64,000 nucleotides of DNA from CAZCDS01 sp964497585 (GCA_964497585.1 CAZCDS010000012.1:61564-125563), one strand, 5' to 3'; counted from the first letter of the stretch, positions 34,232-44,392 are shown. Made by a program: numbers and translations. The notes: generated by a model not told the origin, from the letters alone.

Positions 34232-37200
34232 ATGGCACGAAAACATCCGTTGTTTTCCCTAAAATGGCTGCGCTCACGCGATCCGTCTTCTTGCGGAACC
34301 GAGGCGGTTTCCAACGAGCACGCGGAAATCCGTTGCGGCGGACGACAGTGGGAAGACCTGTACCGGCGACGCTGGCAATACGATAAAAAGGTCCGATCCA
34401 CCCATGGCGTGAATTGCACGGGTTCCTGCTCATGGGATGTCTACGTGAAGGACGGGATCATCGTCTCCGAGCTACAAAGGCTCGATTATCCTTCTCCCGG
34501 ACCTGATTTCCCTGACCATGAACCCCGCGGCTGTCCGCGCGGAGCAACCTATTCCTGGTACACTTACAGCCCCCATCGTTTGAAATACCCCTATGTTCGT
34601 TCCAACCTGATCGAGTTCTGGCGGAGCGCTCTGAACGCGCAAAAGAGAAAAGGAGCCTCGGGAATCGAGGTCGAGAGGGAGGAACCCGACCCGGTCGCCG
34701 CTTGGAAAAGCATCGTAGAGGATCCGGTCAAGCGAAAGGCCATACAGCAAGCCCGCGGCAAAGGAGGATTCGTCCGCGTCTCACACGATGAGGCAACAAC
34801 ATTGATCGCAGCCTCGCTCGTGTACACGATTGACAAATACGGTCCTGATCGTATCTTCGGATTCACCCCCATCCCTGCCATGTCTATGGTCGGATACACC
34901 TCGGGAGCGCGGTTTATCTCGCTCATCGGCGGTTCGATGCTGAGTTTCTACGATTGGTACTCCGATCTGCCGCCGGCTTCACCGCAGACCTGGGGGGAAC
35001 AGACGGATGTGCCCGAAAGTGCGGACTGGTACGAGTCAACCTACCTCATTGTCTGGGGCACCAACGTGCCCATGACGCGAACTCCTGATGCGCATTTTTA
35101 CAGCGAGGCGAGGTACAGGGGCGCCAAGACTGTCGCGGTCTCTCCTGACTACACGGAATACGTCAAGTTTGCAGACACCTGGCTGCCGGCAAAGGCGGGC
35201 ACTGATGGCGCTTTGGCCATGGCCATGACCTTTGTGGTGCTCAAGGAATTCTACCTGGACCGGCAGGTCGAGTATTTCACCACGTACGCCAAAACGTACA
35301 CAGATCTACCCTTTGCCGTAGTTCTGAAGCCAAACGGTCAAGACTACGTCTCAGAACGTTTCTTGCGGGCCTCGGACCTGGGCTATGATGGCAACAACGC
35401 TGAGTGGAAGACCCTCTGTTTTGACTCCGTCAGCAATTCCTTTGTCATACCAAACGGAAGCATAGGATTCCGCTGGAACGAAGAGGGCCGTTGGAACCTC
35501 CATTTACGTGATTCGGTGACAGACGGGACCGTGGACCCGGTACTCAGCTACGTGGAAGACAATGCGGGTTGGGTCTCGGTGCACTTTCCGGTCTTCGACG
35601 CGTCGGGACCAGGATCCAAGATCGGCACTGTTCCCGTCAAGAAAATCAAGCGAGACAATCAAGAGATTCTGGTCACCACCGTCTTTGACCTCCTGGTTGC
35701 CAACCTTGGAATCGACCGAGGCCGCGGTGGGGACGTAGCCGTTGGATACGACGACGACAAGCCCTATACCCCTGCATGGCAGGAAGCCATCACCGGCGTG
35801 CCTCGTCAAGATGCTATCCGTATAGCTCGCGAATTTGCGGCCAACGCGGAGCAGACCCGAGGCAAGTCGATGATCCTCCTCGGGTCCGGGTCGAATCACT
35901 GGTTTCATAGTGACATGACGTACAGATGTATCCTGAATCTCACGACGCTTTGCGGCTGCCAGGGAGTAAACGGCGGCGGCTGGGCCCATTATACGGGCCA
36001 GGAAAAAGTAAGGCCCATGGCCGCATGGGCAACACTGGCCTTTGGACTGGACTGGCAAAGGCCGCCCCGGCACCAAAATGGGACCTCGTTCTTCTACTTC
36101 GCAACAAGTCAATGGCGCTACGATCGCTTGAATGCAAGAGCAATCGCCTTCCCGCCCGCATCCAGAGACATGCCGGAACATCCGGCGGATTACAACGCCA
36201 TGGCGGTCAGAATGGGATGGTTGCCCTATTATCCTCAGTTTCATCACAATCCTTTGGGCCTGTGCGACGAAGCAGTGAAACACGGAGCAACTACAGACGC
36301 AGAGATCGTCTCGCGGGTGCTCGAACGCATCAAGAGCGGAGATGTGGACTTTGCCGTGAACGAGCCCGATCACGCGAACAACTGGCCTCGGCTGCTGTTT
36401 CTGTGGCGCGCGAACCTGCTCGGTGCCAGCGGCAAGGGCCACGAGTATTTTCTCAGGCACCTCTTGGGAACACACAACTCGGTTCTCGGAACTGCCGGCC
36501 CGGCTCGGACACGCGACATCACTGGGACTGATCCGCTGCCAGAGGGGAAACTCGACCTCCTGGTAACGCTCGATTTTCGCATGTCTACGAGTGCCTTATA
36601 TGCGGACGTGGCGCTTCCTGCCGCGGGGTGGTACGAGAACTATGATTTGAGCACCACCGATCTTCACCCCTTTATTCATCCCTTCAATGCGGCCATCGAT
36701 CCTCCCTGGGAGGCCAAGCCTGATTGGGAGCTTTTCAAGGAGATTGCGGAGAAATTCTCCGCATTGGCTTCAAAACATCTGGGCGTACGCAAGGATCTGG
36801 TGGCTGTGCCCTTGCTGCACGACACTCCTGATGAGTTGTCCCAACCGCGGGTGAGAGACTGGAAGACGGGAGAGACAGAAGCAATCGCGGGAAAGAGTCT
36901 GCCGCGTTTGACCGTTCTCACCCGAGACTATCCCAACGTGCACAACATGATGACATCGGTCGGCCCTTTGGTGGCCGACGCCTCCATAGGAATGAAAGGA
37001 GTGCTCTGGAATGCGGCGGAGGAGTACGAAGTGCTCAAGCGTAAGCTCGGGATCGTGCGCGAGGATGGGCCGACCAAGGGAATGCCGCAATTGCTGAGCA
37101 ATCGGGACGTGGCAGAGGCCATTCTCACCCTCGCTCCGGAGACGAACGGAAACGTGGCAGTGAAGGCGTGGACTATCGTGGAGGAGAAGTCAGGGCTGGA

Positions 37201-37963
37201 ACTCAAGCACCTGAGCCGGGAACGGCAGGGAGAGCGGATGACCTTTAACGATCTTGTTGCACAGCCTCGCAAAGTGCTCACCTCTCCCGTTTGGAGCGGC
37301 ATCGATGCAGAGGACCGTCGATACTCGGCGTTCGTGATCAACATCGAGGAGAATCTGCCGTTCCGGACGTTGACCGGTCGCGCTCAATTCTATCAGGATC
37401 ACGAATGGATGCTCGCCTTTGGAGACGGTCTTCCCATATTCCGTCCTCCGATCGATTTCGCCGCTCTCGGAACGGTCGATGTGGGCATTCGCGGAGGAAA
37501 AGAGTTGGTCCTCAACTACATTACGCCTCACTCCAAGTGGTCGATTCACTCCACGTACTCGGACAGCGCTGAGCTTTTGACCCTGTTCCGCGGAGGCAAA
37601 GTCATCTGGGTAAACGATGAGGACGCCGCGGACATGGGAGTTCAGGATAACGATTGGCTCGAGTGCTTCAACGTGAACGGCCTGATGTCGGCGAGAGCCG
37701 TGGTGAGTCACCGTATCCCGAGAGGGAAGGCGTTCATGTACCACGCGCTGGAAAGGACTTATGACACACCCGGATCGCCGGTCACCGGCGAAACGGCAGG
37801 GATGCACAACAGCGTCACACACATATCGGTGAAACCCACTCACATGATAGGAGCGTATGCTCATCTGAGCTATGGTTTCAATTATTACGGACCCACGGGA
37901 TCGCAACGTGACAGTCTCATCGTGGTGCGAAAGGCCAAGGAGGTGACGTGGTATGAAGATTAA
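34232..37963 (+). CDS. narG: Respiratory nitrate reductase alpha subunit
   Basis: 1243 residues, closely similar to E. coli NarG throughout. The FS0 [4Fe-4S] ligands are H58, C62, C66 and C101 (HGVNCTGSCS, RGCPRG). The molybdenum ligand is Asp241 in SFYDWYSDLPPASPQTW, equivalent to D222 of E. coli, which marks a true nitrate reductase rather than another DMSO-reductase-family enzyme. It carries Mo-bis-MGD and reduces nitrate on the cytoplasmic face. The ATG follows AAGAGGTGA. The 3-prime end overlaps narH by 11 bases. E. coli-like membrane NarG is uncommon in sulfate-reducer relatives, so transfer is possible. Confidence 0.97.
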   Translation: MARKHPLFSLKWLRSRDPSSCGTEAVSNEHAEIRCGGRQWEDLYRRRWQYDKKVRSTHGVNCTGSCSWDVYVKDGIIVSELQRLDYPSPGPDFPDHEPRGCPRGATYSWYTYSPHRLKYPYVRSNLIEFWRSALNAQKRKGASGIEVEREEPDPVAAWKSIVEDPVKRKAIQQARGKGGFVRVSHDEATTLIAASLVYTIDKYGPDRIFGFTPIPAMSMVGYTSGARFISLIGGSMLSFYDWYSDLPPASPQTWGEQTDVPESADWYESTYLIVWGTNVPMTRTPDAHFYSEARYRGAKTVAVSPDYTEYVKFADTWLPAKAGTDGALAMAMTFVVLKEFYLDRQVEYFTTYAKTYTDLPFAVVLKPNGQDYVSERFLRASDLGYDGNNAEWKTLCFDSVSNSFVIPNGSIGFRWNEEGRWNLHLRDSVTDGTVDPVLSYVEDNAGWVSVHFPVFDASGPGSKIGTVPVKKIKRDNQEILVTTVFDLLVANLGIDRGRGGDVAVGYDDDKPYTPAWQEAITGVPRQDAIRIAREFAANAEQTRGKSMILLGSGSNHWFHSDMTYRCILNLTTLCGCQGVNGGGWAHYTGQEKVRPMAAWATLAFGLDWQRPPRHQNGTSFFYFATSQWRYDRLNARAIAFPPASRDMPEHPADYNAMAVRMGWLPYYPQFHHNPLGLCDEAVKHGATTDAEIVSRVLERIKSGDVDFAVNEPDHANNWPRLLFLWRANLLGASGKGHEYFLRHLLGTHNSVLGTAGPARTRDITGTDPLPEGKLDLLVTLDFRMSTSALYADVALPAAGWYENYDLSTTDLHPFIHPFNAAIDPPWEAKPDWELFKEIAEKFSALASKHLGVRKDLVAVPLLHDTPDELSQPRVRDWKTGETEAIAGKSLPRLTVLTRDYPNVHNMMTSVGPLVADASIGMKGVLWNAAEEYEVLKRKLGIVREDGPTKGMPQLLSNRDVAEAILTLAPETNGNVAVKAWTIVEEKSGLELKHLSRERQGERMTFNDLVAQPRKVLTSPVWSGIDAEDRRYSAFVINIEENLPFRTLTGRAQFYQDHEWMLAFGDGLPIFRPPIDFAALGTVDVGIRGGKELVLNYITPHSKWSIHSTYSDSAELLTLFRGGKVIWVNDEDAADMGVQDNDWLECFNVNGLMSARAVVSHRIPRGKAFMYHALERTYDTPGSPVTGETAGMHNSVTHISVKPTHMIGAYAHLSYGFNYYGPTGSQRDSLIVVRKAKEVTWYED

Positions 37964-39392
37964 ATCGCAGATGGCGATGGTGCTCAATCTTGACAAATGC
38001 CTTGGCTGCCATACATGCAGCATTCCCTGCAAGCACGTTTGGACCAATCGGAGCGGAGCCGAATACATGTGGTTCAACAATGTGGAGACAAAGCCGGGGG
38101 TAGGCTATCCGCGTCGCTGGGAAGACCAGAAATTGTATCGTGGAGGCTGGATTTCCCGGGGAGACAAACCGGTCTTGCGAGCAGGCGGTAGAGTCGCAAA
38201 GCTGGTAAACATTTTTCACAATCCGGATCTGCCGGCCATTGACGATTATTATGAACCCTGGACCTATGATTACGAAAAGCTTGTGGCAAGCCCGTCACTC
38301 AAGCACCAGCCGACCGCACGACAGAAGTCTCTGCTCACTGGTGAGTACATGAAAGCGCAATGGGGTCCCAGTTGGGAGGACGATCTGGCAGGGGTCGGTA
38401 CGACGGCAATGGACGATGTTGATTTTCAGGGCCTCGATGCAAAGACCTATCTGTCATTCCGTAATGTGTTCCTGTTCTATTTGCCGCGCCTGTGCGAGCA
38501 CTGCTTGAACCCCGCGTGTGTAGCATCGTGCCCTTCCGGGGCATTGTACAAGAGGGACGCGGACGGCATCGTGCTCGTAGACCAGGAAGCCTGCCGTGGG
38601 TGGCGGTACTGCGTGTCAGGGTGCCCGTACAAGAAAGTGTATTTCAATTGGAATGCAGGACGGTCTGAAAAATGCCTGTTCTGTTACCCTCGAATCGAGG
38701 GAGGCATGACGACACTCTGTTCCAAAACCTGTGTGGGCAGGATTCGGTACGTGGGGGTACTGTTGTACGACGCGGATCGCATCAAAGACGTTGCCGCGAC
38801 TCGCGATGACGCAGAAGTGTATCGTACGCACCTTGACATTCTGCTGGACCCTCATGATCCGGAGGTGATTTCGGAAGCCCGGAGCCAGGGTATTCCGGAG
38901 AACTTCATTGAGGCTGCACAGCGGTCGCCTGTTTTCAAGCTTGCCGTCGAGTGGCGGCTCGCGCTCCCGCCACACCCTGAGTTTCGAACGCTTCCCATGG
39001 TCTGGTACGTACCACCGTTGAGCCCGTTGATCTCGGCATCTGCGGAACCCGAGGAGGATTTCCATTCCATCGACGCGTCACGCATACCTGTAAGATATCT
39101 CGCAAATCTTTTCTGCGCTGGCGACGAGCAACCGGTACGCCTTGCCCTCATGAGGCTGATGGCGCTGAGGCATTACACCCGGTCTCGTCGGGTAAAAGGA
39201 CGGCCGGACACCCAAAAACTGGAGGCTGTGGGCCTGAGTACGGCCATGGCTGAAGATATGTACCGCCTCCTTGCGATTGCCAAGTATTATGAAAGGTTCG
39301 TCATACCGACGGTCAAACGGGAAAACACGGACGATCTCTTCACGCTCAAGGGCGCGGTCAGCTTTCCGGAAGGTGGATCGGGGGCACTATGA
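37953..39392 (+). CDS. narH: Respiratory nitrate reductase beta subunit
   Basis: 479 residues carrying one [3Fe-4S] and three [4Fe-4S] clusters that wire NarI to NarG. Cysteine clusters are visible in CLGCHTCSIPCKHVW near the N-terminus, CEHCLNPACVASCP, CRGWRYCVSGCPYKK (Trp in place of one Cys, as in all NarH, giving the 3Fe cluster) and CLFCYPRIEGG..CSKTC. Slightly shorter than E. coli NarH (512). Coupled to narG by overlap and to narJ by ATGA. Confidence 0.96.
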   Translation: MKIKSQMAMVLNLDKCLGCHTCSIPCKHVWTNRSGAEYMWFNNVETKPGVGYPRRWEDQKLYRGGWISRGDKPVLRAGGRVAKLVNIFHNPDLPAIDDYYEPWTYDYEKLVASPSLKHQPTARQKSLLTGEYMKAQWGPSWEDDLAGVGTTAMDDVDFQGLDAKTYLSFRNVFLFYLPRLCEHCLNPACVASCPSGALYKRDADGIVLVDQEACRGWRYCVSGCPYKKVYFNWNAGRSEKCLFCYPRIEGGMTTLCSKTCVGRIRYVGVLLYDADRIKDVAATRDDAEVYRTHLDILLDPHDPEVISEARSQGIPENFIEAAQRSPVFKLAVEWRLALPPHPEFRTLPMVWYVPPLSPLISASAEPEEDFHSIDASRIPVRYLANLFCAGDEQPVRLALMRLMALRHYTRSRRVKGRPDTQKLEAVGLSTAMAEDMYRLLAIAKYYERFVIPTVKRENTDDLFTLKGAVSFPEGGSGAL

Positions 39393-39940
39393 GATCAGAC
39401 GGTCTTATGCCTGCGGCTCAGAGGAGACTGTTCAAAGTGCTGTCTCTTCTCCTGGACTATCCCGAGGAAGGATTAGTCCATTCCCTGCCGGAACTTAGCT
39501 CCGTGCTCGATGAAATGCCCAACTGCCGTGCAAAGAGCGCGTGCCGAGAATTTCTGGACTATCTCGGTACCAATCCTCTTTACCGCTTGCAGGAACAATA
39601 CACCCGAACCTTTGATTTTCATCCTGCCGCGTCCCTTAACCTGACGTGCCACAGCGATACCCCGGGAAACGAAAGGGGATTGGAAATGGCGCGTTTCAAG
39701 CAACTCTATCAGGATGCGGGCTTCGATCCTGCGGGTCGCGAGTTGCCGGATTTTCTGCCCATGGTATTGGAATTCATGTACCTGGCACCGGAAAGAACCA
39801 CCGTGGAACTGTGGGAAAGGATTGGACCGACGGTGCGGGTGCTGGCACTGAATCTTCACCAAACGCAAAGCCCTTACGCCGAATTGGTCGAAAGCATTGC
39901 TCACTGGCGGGAGGCTTGCTCAATCGAGGGAGATGCCTGA
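39389..39940 (+). CDS. narJ: Nitrate reductase assembly chaperone
   Basis: 183 residues. The TorD/NarJ family motif YTRTFDFHPAASLNLT and the later RELPDFLPMVLEFMYLAP are conserved. NarJ delivers the molybdenum cofactor and controls membrane docking of NarGH; it is not part of the finished enzyme. The start overlaps the narH stop, and the stop overlaps the narI start (TGATG). Confidence 0.93.
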   Translation: MRSDGLMPAAQRRLFKVLSLLLDYPEEGLVHSLPELSSVLDEMPNCRAKSACREFLDYLGTNPLYRLQEQYTRTFDFHPAASLNLTCHSDTPGNERGLEMARFKQLYQDAGFDPAGRELPDFLPMVLEFMYLAPERTTVELWERIGPTVRVLALNLHQTQSPYAELVESIAHWREACSIEGDA

Positions 39941-40617
39941 TGTACTCGTTCAATACCATTGCGTTCCTCATTTTTCCCTATGTCGCGCTGACCATCTTCG
40001 TCGTCGGCCATCTCTACCGCTACTTCACCGACCTGTACCATTGGAACTCAGAATCCAGTGAACTCCTTGACAAGCGAAGCCTGCGGTACGGGATCACGGT
40101 TTTCCATTGGGGAATCATCGTGGCCTTTCTCGGTCATTTTACCGGCCTTCTCACGCCACAGTGGTTCCTTACCCAGGTAGGGATTTCGGCCGAGCTCCAC
40201 GATTTTGTCGCTCGATTCGTGGGCAAGATTGTCGGTTTGATGGCTGGGGTCGGCCTTATTCTCCTACTCATTCGTCGAGTGGGAAGGCCGAGGATTGCCA
40301 GGAATTCTTCGCTAAACGATCTTGTCCTTGTGGTGTTCTTGTTCGCGGTCGTAGCGCTGGGTACCTTCAACACCTGGGTTCCGCGTTGTGACGTACTGCA
40401 GACCGTCGCTCCATGGATCAGGAGCATACTCACTCTTGCGCCCCGGCCTCACCTGATGGAATCGATTCCCTGGACCTACAAGATTCATGTGCTGGCTGCG
40501 TTGGTTGTACTCGCCTTTTCCCCGTTTACCCGCCTGGTGCACATTTGGAGTGTCCCGATACCCTATCTTTTCAGACGGTACATCGTGTTTCGCCGAAGGG
40601 AGGTCAAGGTCTGTTGA
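39940..40617 (+). CDS. narI: Respiratory nitrate reductase gamma subunit (diheme cytochrome b)
   Basis: 225 residues with about five membrane helices. The four heme ligands are present: H56 and H66 in FHWGIIVAFLGHF and H183 and H201 in IHVLAALVVLAFSPFTRLVH, matching the spacing of E. coli H56/H66/H187/H205. It oxidises quinol at the outer face and passes electrons to NarH. The ATG overlaps the narJ stop by one base. Confidence 0.95.
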   Translation: MYSFNTIAFLIFPYVALTIFVVGHLYRYFTDLYHWNSESSELLDKRSLRYGITVFHWGIIVAFLGHFTGLLTPQWFLTQVGISAELHDFVARFVGKIVGLMAGVGLILLLIRRVGRPRIARNSSLNDLVLVVFLFAVVALGTFNTWVPRCDVLQTVAPWIRSILTLAPRPHLMESIPWTYKIHVLAALVVLAFSPFTRLVHIWSVPIPYLFRRYIVFRRREVKVC

Positions 40618-40700
40618 CGCTTCAGAAGCTCCGGGACAAATGGGTGCAGTGCGGCGAGTGAACATCTGCATGTGGGCAAAGTCATTGAACGAGGAGCACG

Positions 40701-41807
40701 GTGGTGCAGGAATCTCAGTATAGCGGAACGGCCAGTGGAGGAGGCAGAAATCCTTCGAACACCTTTTGGACAGCAGTTGCAGAACTCTCTCCCGCGTATT
40801 TTGCCATGGTCATGGCAACCGGCATCGTGTCCATAGCATCCCATATGGTTGGTTTACCCTATCTCGGCCCCTCTTTACTGTGGCTGAACACGCTCTTGTA
40901 CATCATTCTGTGGATTCTCACGGTAACCCGAATCGTGTTTTTTCCGGCTCACTTTCTCTCTGATCTCTCCAACCATGCCAAAGGGGTGGGATATTTTACC
41001 GTAGTAGCCGGAACCTGTATCCTTGGTAGTCAGTATGTCATTCTCTCCGAGGCCTTTGCGGTCGCGACCGGTCTCCTGTGCCTGGGTATAGCTCTCTGGG
41101 CGATCTTAATCTACCTGGTCTTTGCCGCTTTGGTGGTGAGACCCGAGAAGCCTTCTCTGGCAGAGGGCATCAACGGGACGTGGCTCGTGTCAATCGTCAG
41201 CACGCAAGGAGTAGCCATACTGAGCGATCTTCTGGCTCCCGGATTTACCTCGTATCGCGAGGAGCTTTTTTTCTTTTCGCTCTGCATGTTCCTTACCGGG
41301 GTGATGTTATACGTCATCGTCATCGTGCTGATATCCTATCGTCTACTCTTCTTCCCATTGGCCCCGGAAGCATTCACTTCCCCATACTGGATCAACATGG
41401 GAGCGGTTGCCATCAGTACCCTTGCCGGTGCCGTTCTGTTTCAGCATGGCAGTGTTTCCCCACTTCTCCACACCTTGAAGCCATTTATCCTGGGGTTCAC
41501 CATCTTTCTGTGGGCCACGGCAACCTGGTGGATTCCGCTGCTGCTAGCGCTCGGCGCGTGGCGGTACCTGGTTATGCGCGTGAAGTTCGCATACACGCCC
41601 GAGCACTGGGGCATGGTGTTCCCACTCGGTATGTACACCACGTGCACGGCGCACCTGGCTATGATTCCGGGGATGGATTTCTTGTCAATCATTCCGCACT
41701 ACTTTATTTACTTTGCATTATTGGCCTGGAGCCTCACCTTTGTGGGATTGCTGAAAAGCCTGGCTGAAGGCATGGTCTACCAGACTGCAGGGAAATGCAG
41801 CACGTGA
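40701..41807 (+). CDS. TDT/SLAC1-TehA family anion channel or transporter
   Basis: About 368 residues with roughly ten hydrophobic helices. The family includes TehA, the malate transporter Mae1 and the plant SLAC1 chloride/nitrate channel. The first helix region ELSPAYFAMVMATGIVSIAS and the late GMYTTCTAHLAMIPG are typical. The gene is 84 bases downstream of narI in the same direction, preceded by GAGGAG, and starts at GTG 40701 or 40704. No NarK follows narGHJI, so a role in nitrate entry or nitrite exit is plausible, but this is inference from position and family. Confidence 0.82.
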   Translation: MVQESQYSGTASGGGRNPSNTFWTAVAELSPAYFAMVMATGIVSIASHMVGLPYLGPSLLWLNTLLYIILWILTVTRIVFFPAHFLSDLSNHAKGVGYFTVVAGTCILGSQYVILSEAFAVATGLLCLGIALWAILIYLVFAALVVRPEKPSLAEGINGTWLVSIVSTQGVAILSDLLAPGFTSYREELFFFSLCMFLTGVMLYVIVIVLISYRLLFFPLAPEAFTSPYWINMGAVAISTLAGAVLFQHGSVSPLLHTLKPFILGFTIFLWATATWWIPLLLALGAWRYLVMRVKFAYTPEHWGMVFPLGMYTTCTAHLAMIPGMDFLSIIPHYFIYFALLAWSLTFVGLLKSLAEGMVYQTAGKCST

Positions 41808-42042
41808 AAGGCCACACGCTCAGTTGATACCTGGCTGATACCGATGCCCGTTCAGAAGGGGAACATGGCGAGCGCGGCGGGTTGGGAAGCTGGTGAACGA
41901 AGATCTGACGGCTGTGCGACAATGGTAGTGAACCAGCGTCCCAACCACAGCCGCTCACCAGGTTCTCGTTTGAAAGCGCAGTCGTATACGTTCCATTCCT
42001 CGGCCAGTGCACGCCAGTCCAGCTAGTCCAGCTGTTCCGTTC

Positions 42043-43362
42043 TCATCCCGTACGCCTTCTACTGGCTTCGATGTCCACGCCCCGGCGCGCGAGCTTGAGG
42101 GTATAGACTGACTGTCTCTTGATCTGGTAGGCCACAAACGTGGAGACTGCGCAACAGAGGGTGAGCGGCAGAATCAGCTGGTACTCCTTGGTCATCTCAA
42201 GCACCATGACCACCGCCTGCATGGGCGCAAGCGTCGTGCCCGAAACCACGGCGCACATGCCCACGAGCGCGTACGCGCCCTGGGGTGCAGCGAGCTCCGG
42301 AAACGCTGCATTCATCCCCATGCCGAAGAGGCTGCCAAAAGCTGCGCCGAAAAAGAACGAGGGAGAAAGGATGCCGCCGGAGCCTCCTGACCCAAGCGTT
42401 ATGGATGTGGCGAGGATCTTGAGCGGCAGCATCAGCAGGATAAGACTGCCGAGTTCCTGCCCTCGCAGGATCCTCTCGATGGACGGGTAGCCCAGCCCCA
42501 TGATCTGGGGTACGTACAGACCGAGCCCGCCGACGATGAGACCCCCTACGGCCGCTGTGCAGTATCCGGGAACTGGCACGGAATTCCACAGTTCTTCCAT
42601 CTTGTGGACCGAGAGAGTGAACGACACCGCCACCAGACCGGCGCCTGCGCCCAGAATGAGGTACGACGGCAGTTCCGCGAAGTACCATGGGTACGATGGG
42701 ACCTGAAACAGAGGATAGTTCCCGAGGATGGCACGAGACACCACTGTGCCGAGGACAGACGCAAGCATGACCGGTGCGACGGTGGACAAGCTCAAGTCAA
42801 CCAGGATGATTTCGAGGGCGAAGATGGCCCCAGCAATGGGTGCATTGAACGTGGCTCCGATGCCCGCCGCGGCACCACAGCCGACCAGCACGCGGAGCTC
42901 CTCCGACGAGAGGTTGAACCGTTGCCCGAGTACCGAACCGATGGCGCCGCCGATCTGGATCACCGGCCCTTCTCGCCCTGCCGAACCACCGGAGCCGATA
43001 CAGAAGGCCGATGCAAGCGCCTTTGCGACGATCGTGCGCGACTGCATGACGCTTCCCTGACGGGCCACCGCATCAATGACTTCCGGGACACCGGAACCTC
43101 TGGCTTCGCGTGCCCACAGATACACTACAAGCGCCACAATCACGCCGCCGATTGCAGGGCCTATAACGACCCGCCAACCGGGAACAAGAGGTACTATTGC
43201 CGTGAAGTCACCTGCCTGGAAGTAGATCAATCTGCGGGCGAGGTCGATGAGCCCCCGAAAGAGTACTGCTCCCAATCCCCCCAAAATACCGGTGAGCACC
43301 ACCAGGGCAGCGAGCAGCACACTGGTAAGACTGAAAGACTCCCGTACCCCAACACCTGTCAT
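42043..43362 (-). CDS. ClC-family chloride channel or transporter
   Basis: 439 residues from ATG at 43362; a longer frame to 43515 lacks membrane character. Signature motifs are GSGVPEV (89-95, Ser90 as the central anion ligand), GREGP (gating Glu131) and GGSGGILSPSFFFGAAFG near the third anion-binding loop. Ser90 rather than Pro argues for chloride over nitrate, since nitrate-selective ClC proteins carry Pro there. It is convergent with the SLAC1-type gene, so it is not part of the nar operon. Confidence 0.88.
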   Translation of the reverse strand: MTGVGVRESFSLTSVLLAALVVLTGILGGLGAVLFRGLIDLARRLIYFQAGDFTAIVPLVPGWRVVIGPAIGGVIVALVVYLWAREARGSGVPEVIDAVARQGSVMQSRTIVAKALASAFCIGSGGSAGREGPVIQIGGAIGSVLGQRFNLSSEELRVLVGCGAAAGIGATFNAPIAGAIFALEIILVDLSLSTVAPVMLASVLGTVVSRAILGNYPLFQVPSYPWYFAELPSYLILGAGAGLVAVSFTLSVHKMEELWNSVPVPGYCTAAVGGLIVGGLGLYVPQIMGLGYPSIERILRGQELGSLILLMLPLKILATSITLGSGGSGGILSPSFFFGAAFGSLFGMGMNAAFPELAAPQGAYALVGMCAVVSGTTLAPMQAVVMVLEMTKEYQLILPLTLCCAVSTFVAYQIKRQSVYTLKLARRGVDIEASRRRTG

Positions 43363-43655
43363 GTGGTCACCACATCCGACGGCCGCCTGATAACGAACAG
43401 CCCATGGGCCGGTACAGGCCATCCCGAGGCGATTGGCCCGGAATCCCTTCGGTGGGAGATTTCCGTGGCCCCCATGACACCCAGCATGGGTGCCAAGCAC
43501 GCACACGGACAACACAGGCCTCGTCGCGTTGCTCGAAAACGCACAATTGGATCAGGCCATTGAGCGTACAGCACTGCATCCTCCATTGTCAATGGGGATG
43601 TGCAGGAGAGTGTAACCATTCAGTCACGCAGGGGAGACCATCTGTTTCTACGACT

Positions 43656-43686
43656 GTCATTGCTTCGCGCCGCTCCTCGCAATGAC
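43656..43686. repeat. Short inverted repeat of the GTCATTGC...GCAATGAC type
   Basis: Eight-base arms GTCATTGC and GCAATGAC flank a 15-base GC-rich centre. Sequences of this kind occur as dispersed palindromic repeats in many bacterial genomes. It lies between the ClC and flavodoxin genes. Copy number cannot be judged from one window. Confidence 0.45.
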
Positions 43687-43909
43687 AACGCCCGCTTGTG
43701 AATGAACGGTTACAGGGGGGTGTACTAACTCCCTTTGGAGATGACAGCATCTCTGCCATAGTCCACATAATGTATGTTTTGAAGAAAGCCTCCGGTGGTG
43801 GTGAGCTTTATCCGACAGAGCTGTGGGTCTGAAAGTACTGACAGGGGATAAGTAGGATCCCCGGGCTCACCCTTATAGCACCAGACGAATTTACCATCGG
43901 ATTTGGCCC

Positions 43910-44392
43910 TTATGAGTGCAAGCGCTTGCAGAGTTCCGCGACTCTCCGTCCTAGCTTCCGGGCAGTGTCGGCATCCTTTTCGTCTGGTGCCGCGACAGAG
44001 GCTGCACCGTAATGGCCTGTGGCCGACATCGGGTCTCCCACTACGACCATACCATAGATCAGCATGGCCTGGATGATGGACAATATGGTCGTCTCGTTCC
44101 CGCCGGCCCAGAATGAAGACGTGGCAAAGGCGGCTCCCACCTTACCCTCCATCTGTTTCCGCACTCCCAAGAATTCATCGAAGACCCGCTTCAGATCAGC
44201 AGCCATTATGCCAAAATACACCGGCGAACCCGCGATAATTCCCTGCGCATTGACAAAATCTTCCTTTGTCACTTCCTGGGTGGATTTCATAAGGGCGTCA
44301 ACGCCTTCGACCGAACTGACGCCGTCCCTCACGTGTTCAGCAAGCTTACGCGTATTACCGGTCTTCGAGTAGTAAAGGATCAAGACGTTCAT
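43910..44392 (-). CDS. Flavodoxin-like NAD(P)H:quinone oxidoreductase (WrbA/FMN reductase type)
   Basis: About 160 residues with a flavodoxin fold. The FMN phosphate loop is LILYYSKTGNTRKLAE, the middle loop is AGSPVYFGIMAADLKRVFDEF and the aromatic flavin loop is TSSFWAGGNETTILS. Members reduce quinones or carry electrons at low potential. ATG at 44392 is preferred because GGAGG lies 8 bases upstream; an in-frame GTG at 44398 is too close. No operon partner is visible. Confidence 0.82.
   Translation of the reverse strand: MNVLILYYSKTGNTRKLAEHVRDGVSSVEGVDALMKSTQEVTKEDFVNAQGIIAGSPVYFGIMAADLKRVFDEFLGVRKQMEGKVGAAFATSSFWAGGNETTILSIIQAMLIYGMVVVGDPMSATGHYGAASVAAPDEKDADTARKLGRRVAELCKRLHS

Noticed and set aside
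42043..43362. ClC protein as the nitrate transporter of the nar system
   Set aside because: The selectivity motif is GSGVP with Ser, which favours chloride; nitrate-selective ClC proteins have Pro. It is also convergent, not in the nar operon.
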